A stretch of 64,000 nucleotides of DNA from contig JAPXLN010000007.1 of assembly GCA_033809515.1 (NCBI GenBank), forward strand, positions 1-64,000, in the 5' to 3' direction. The position numbers were made by a program, and so were the translations under genes. This DNA comes from JAPXLN01 sp033809515. GTDB taxonomy: Bacteria; Bacillota; Sulfobacillia; Fermentithermobacillales; Fermentithermobacillaceae. The first letter of the stretch is position 1, and each line of letters begins with the position of its first letter. This document shows positions 62,521 through 64,000 of the stretch, one piece after another. The notes below the pieces were generated by a model that saw only the letters and a program-made list of their open reading frames with translations, was not told the DNA's origin and searched no databases.

Positions 62521-62634
62521 CCACGCAAGCCTCCTGTTTCTCCTGATCCCGTGGGCCGAGATGCTCAGCCTTTCGAATACTATCATATCTTATCCGTCAT
62601 CATAATAGGCTTTCTTTGAGACGAGGTGGTAGCC

Positions 62635-63342
62635 ATGCCTTGGAGAGAATCATATAGGACCCGGGATGGCCGGGCAAGAAGCGCAAAAGAAGCGCAAGGG
62701 CTGCCCGGATGGGTTATTCAGCTGGTGGCCTCCTTGTTCATACTCGCTTTAGTCCTTGGCGCTGCAAGGAGCCCGACCGGGCCCGCCTCAAGCGTAGTTG
62801 AGTTTGCCAGGGGCGTGGTGGGAGAGGATCTTTCATATGAAGAGGTCACACTGTGGGCGGGCGGTGCCGCTACGGCCGTGGGAAGGTTTTTCAACCTGGA
62901 CCTGCGGGGTTTCTGGTCAGAAGCGGTTACAGGAAGACCTGCGGAGCCTTCCTGGCCTGTGTTAGGTCAAATCACCTCGACTTTCGGGTGGCGCTCCAGT
63001 CCTGATTCCGCAGGCATGTCTCTTCATCAGGGAATCGACATACAGGTGCTTTCAGGAACCAAAGTGACAGCCATTCTGCCCGGAGCCGTATCGTTGGTAC
63101 GCGAGTCCCCGGCCTACGGTTTAGTAGTTGAGGTCAACCATGGAAACGGATTGGTTTCCCGGTATGCACGTCTGAACTCGGCTTCGGTTACAGAAGGAAA
63201 CCGGGTGAAAAAAGGTGAAGAGCTGGGCGTTGTAGGCAAAGGGGGCGACAGTACACTATTACATCTCCATTTTGAGGTCGCAAAAGATGGTTTGGAGATC
63301 GATCCGTTAACGGTACTTCCGTCGGTTTCCAAGGGGCCCTAG
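62635..63342 (+). CDS. spoIVFA: SpoIVFA-like membrane protein with M23 (LytM) domain
   Basis: This protein of 235 aa has a basic N-terminus, one membrane helix (about 25-45) and a C-terminal M23/LytM-fold domain (about 115-225: TSTFGWRSS, LHQGIDIQ, HLHFEVAKDG). SpoIVFA regulates the intramembrane protease SpoIVFB in the outer forespore membrane. The adjacent M50 protease gene makes this assignment strong. ATG 62635 follows GAGGTGG; GTG 62626 is an alternative. Confidence 0.8.
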   Translation: MPWRESYRTRDGRARSAKEAQGLPGWVIQLVASLFILALVLGAARSPTGPASSVVEFARGVVGEDLSYEEVTLWAGGAATAVGRFFNLDLRGFWSEAVTGRPAEPSWPVLGQITSTFGWRSSPDSAGMSLHQGIDIQVLSGTKVTAILPGAVSLVRESPAYGLVVEVNHGNGLVSRYARLNSASVTEGNRVKKGEELGVVGKGGDSTLLHLHFEVAKDGLEIDPLTVLPSVSKGP

Positions 63343-63349
63343 CCAATCT

Positions 63350-64000
63350 ATGGCGGCCATGTCCATACCCCTGTTCAAGCTGGGCCAAGCTGAGGTCCGT
63401 GTCCATGTGACTTTCCTTGCTGCAGGGATCATACTGGCGTCATCCGGGTTTGCTCTTCACCTGGCCATATTTGCGGGCAGTCTGATCTTCCACGAAATGG
63501 GCCACCTGGCCGGAGCTTTGTGGATGGGGGCCGAGATCACCAAAATCGAGGTTTGGCCTTTTGGGGCTGTAGCAAGGCTGGAACAGTCCTGGCAGCTGTC
63601 ACCGGTTTCAGAGACGCTTGTAGCGCTTATGGGACCCTTGAATAGCGGGATTCTGGGCTCGCTGGCATCCCTGGCAGGCCAGGGTCTTGTCCGATTACAC
63701 GGCAATGGAGTGAGTTTTCCTCTCCTCAACGCCTTGATAGGTTTCAACATGGGCCTTTTTGTCCTCAACCTTATTCCATGTCTTCCTCTGGATGGGGGCA
63801 GAGTCCTGCGATCACAGTTGGCGTTGAAGTTGGGTTATAGAGAAGCTACCTGCAAGGTAGCGTCTCTGGGTATGTGGGTTGGCATCTTTGTGACCGTGCT
63901 TGGCTTTGCAGGAATGGGTTACGGAGTTCCATGGTATCCGGCACTCATACTTGGCCCTCTTATTGTCTGGAGCGCCGCAGAGGAAAGAATGTTCGCGGCA
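63350..64000 (+). CDS. spoIVFB: SpoIVFB-like M50 site-2 protease (partial, runs off the window)
   Basis: The first 217 codons are open to the window edge. The zinc motif HEMGH is near residue 48 and the second M50 motif NLIPCLPLDGGR near 142, within several membrane helices. Site-2 proteases of this type cleave pro-sigma-K in the mother cell during sporulation. ATG 63350 starts 7 bases after the SpoIVFA-like stop, with AAGGGGCC upstream. ATG 63359 is an alternative. The 3' end is missing. Confidence 0.85.
   Translation, partial: MAAMSIPLFKLGQAEVRVHVTFLAAGIILASSGFALHLAIFAGSLIFHEMGHLAGALWMGAEITKIEVWPFGAVARLEQSWQLSPVSETLVALMGPLNSGILGSLASLAGQGLVRLHGNGVSFPLLNALIGFNMGLFVLNLIPCLPLDGGRVLRSQLALKLGYREATCKVASLGMWVGIFVTVLGFAGMGYGVPWYPALILGPLIVWSAAEERMFAA

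Overview
The window looks like chromosomal DNA of a spore-forming, Gram-positive-type anaerobe of the Firmicutes, most likely a deep-branching member of the Clostridia or a related class. The evidence is the gene order rpsD-rpoA-rplQ-ecfA1A2T-truA-rplM-rpsI-cwlD, sporulation genes (cwlD, a GH18 spore-type glycosylase, and a SpoIVFA/SpoIVFB-like pair at the right edge), an S-layer protein, and strong Shine-Dalgarno sites with many GTG and TTG starts. No phage, IS element or CRISPR array was seen. Base composition looks even and moderately GC-rich throughout.

Layout. 1-6410: ribosomal and RNA polymerase genes with an ECF transporter energizing module, truA and cwlD. 6498-11356: an ornithine/alanine racemase-like gene, a Memo-AMMECR1 fusion, its radical SAM partner and a cyclic-2,3-diphosphoglycerate-synthetase-like GTPase. 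11518-19298: a large membrane glycosyltransferase, a half-size GDT1 transporter, tRNA-Arg(CCG), a NYN protein, an FMN-binding lipoprotein, a ferredoxin, a dipeptidase and a GH18 hydrolase. 19484-26492: an S-layer protein and a polysaccharide export/regulation block (Wzy-TPR, Wzz, CpsD, CpsB). 26539-31819: a compact chemotaxis operon (cheW-A-Y-B-R-X). 31936-36074: a DUF4015 hydrolase, guaB on the minus strand and a polysaccharide deacetylase.

36455-49387 is the most unusual region. Every main component is present twice: two LolD/MacB-type ABC ATPases, two FtsX-like permeases, two MutL-type ASKHA proteins (one intact, one with degraded nucleotide motifs) and two paralogous barrel-sandwich (lipoyl-like) proteins. 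An XRE-TPR regulator lies between the halves and a small membrane protein lies at the end. No B12-dependent mutase is nearby. I read this as one uncharacterised multi-component membrane system.

49923-57573 is a purine operon (hpt-purE-F-M-N-H-D) ending with queT. The QueT S-component could use the ECF module encoded at the left end. 58031-61412 is a second candidate novel system: four membrane-associated proteins of unknown function in one operon, with a near-perfect sigma-A promoter, a leader of about 195 nt and a terminator. The window closes with a Nudix/unknown gene pair on the minus strand and the SpoIVFA/SpoIVFB-like pair.
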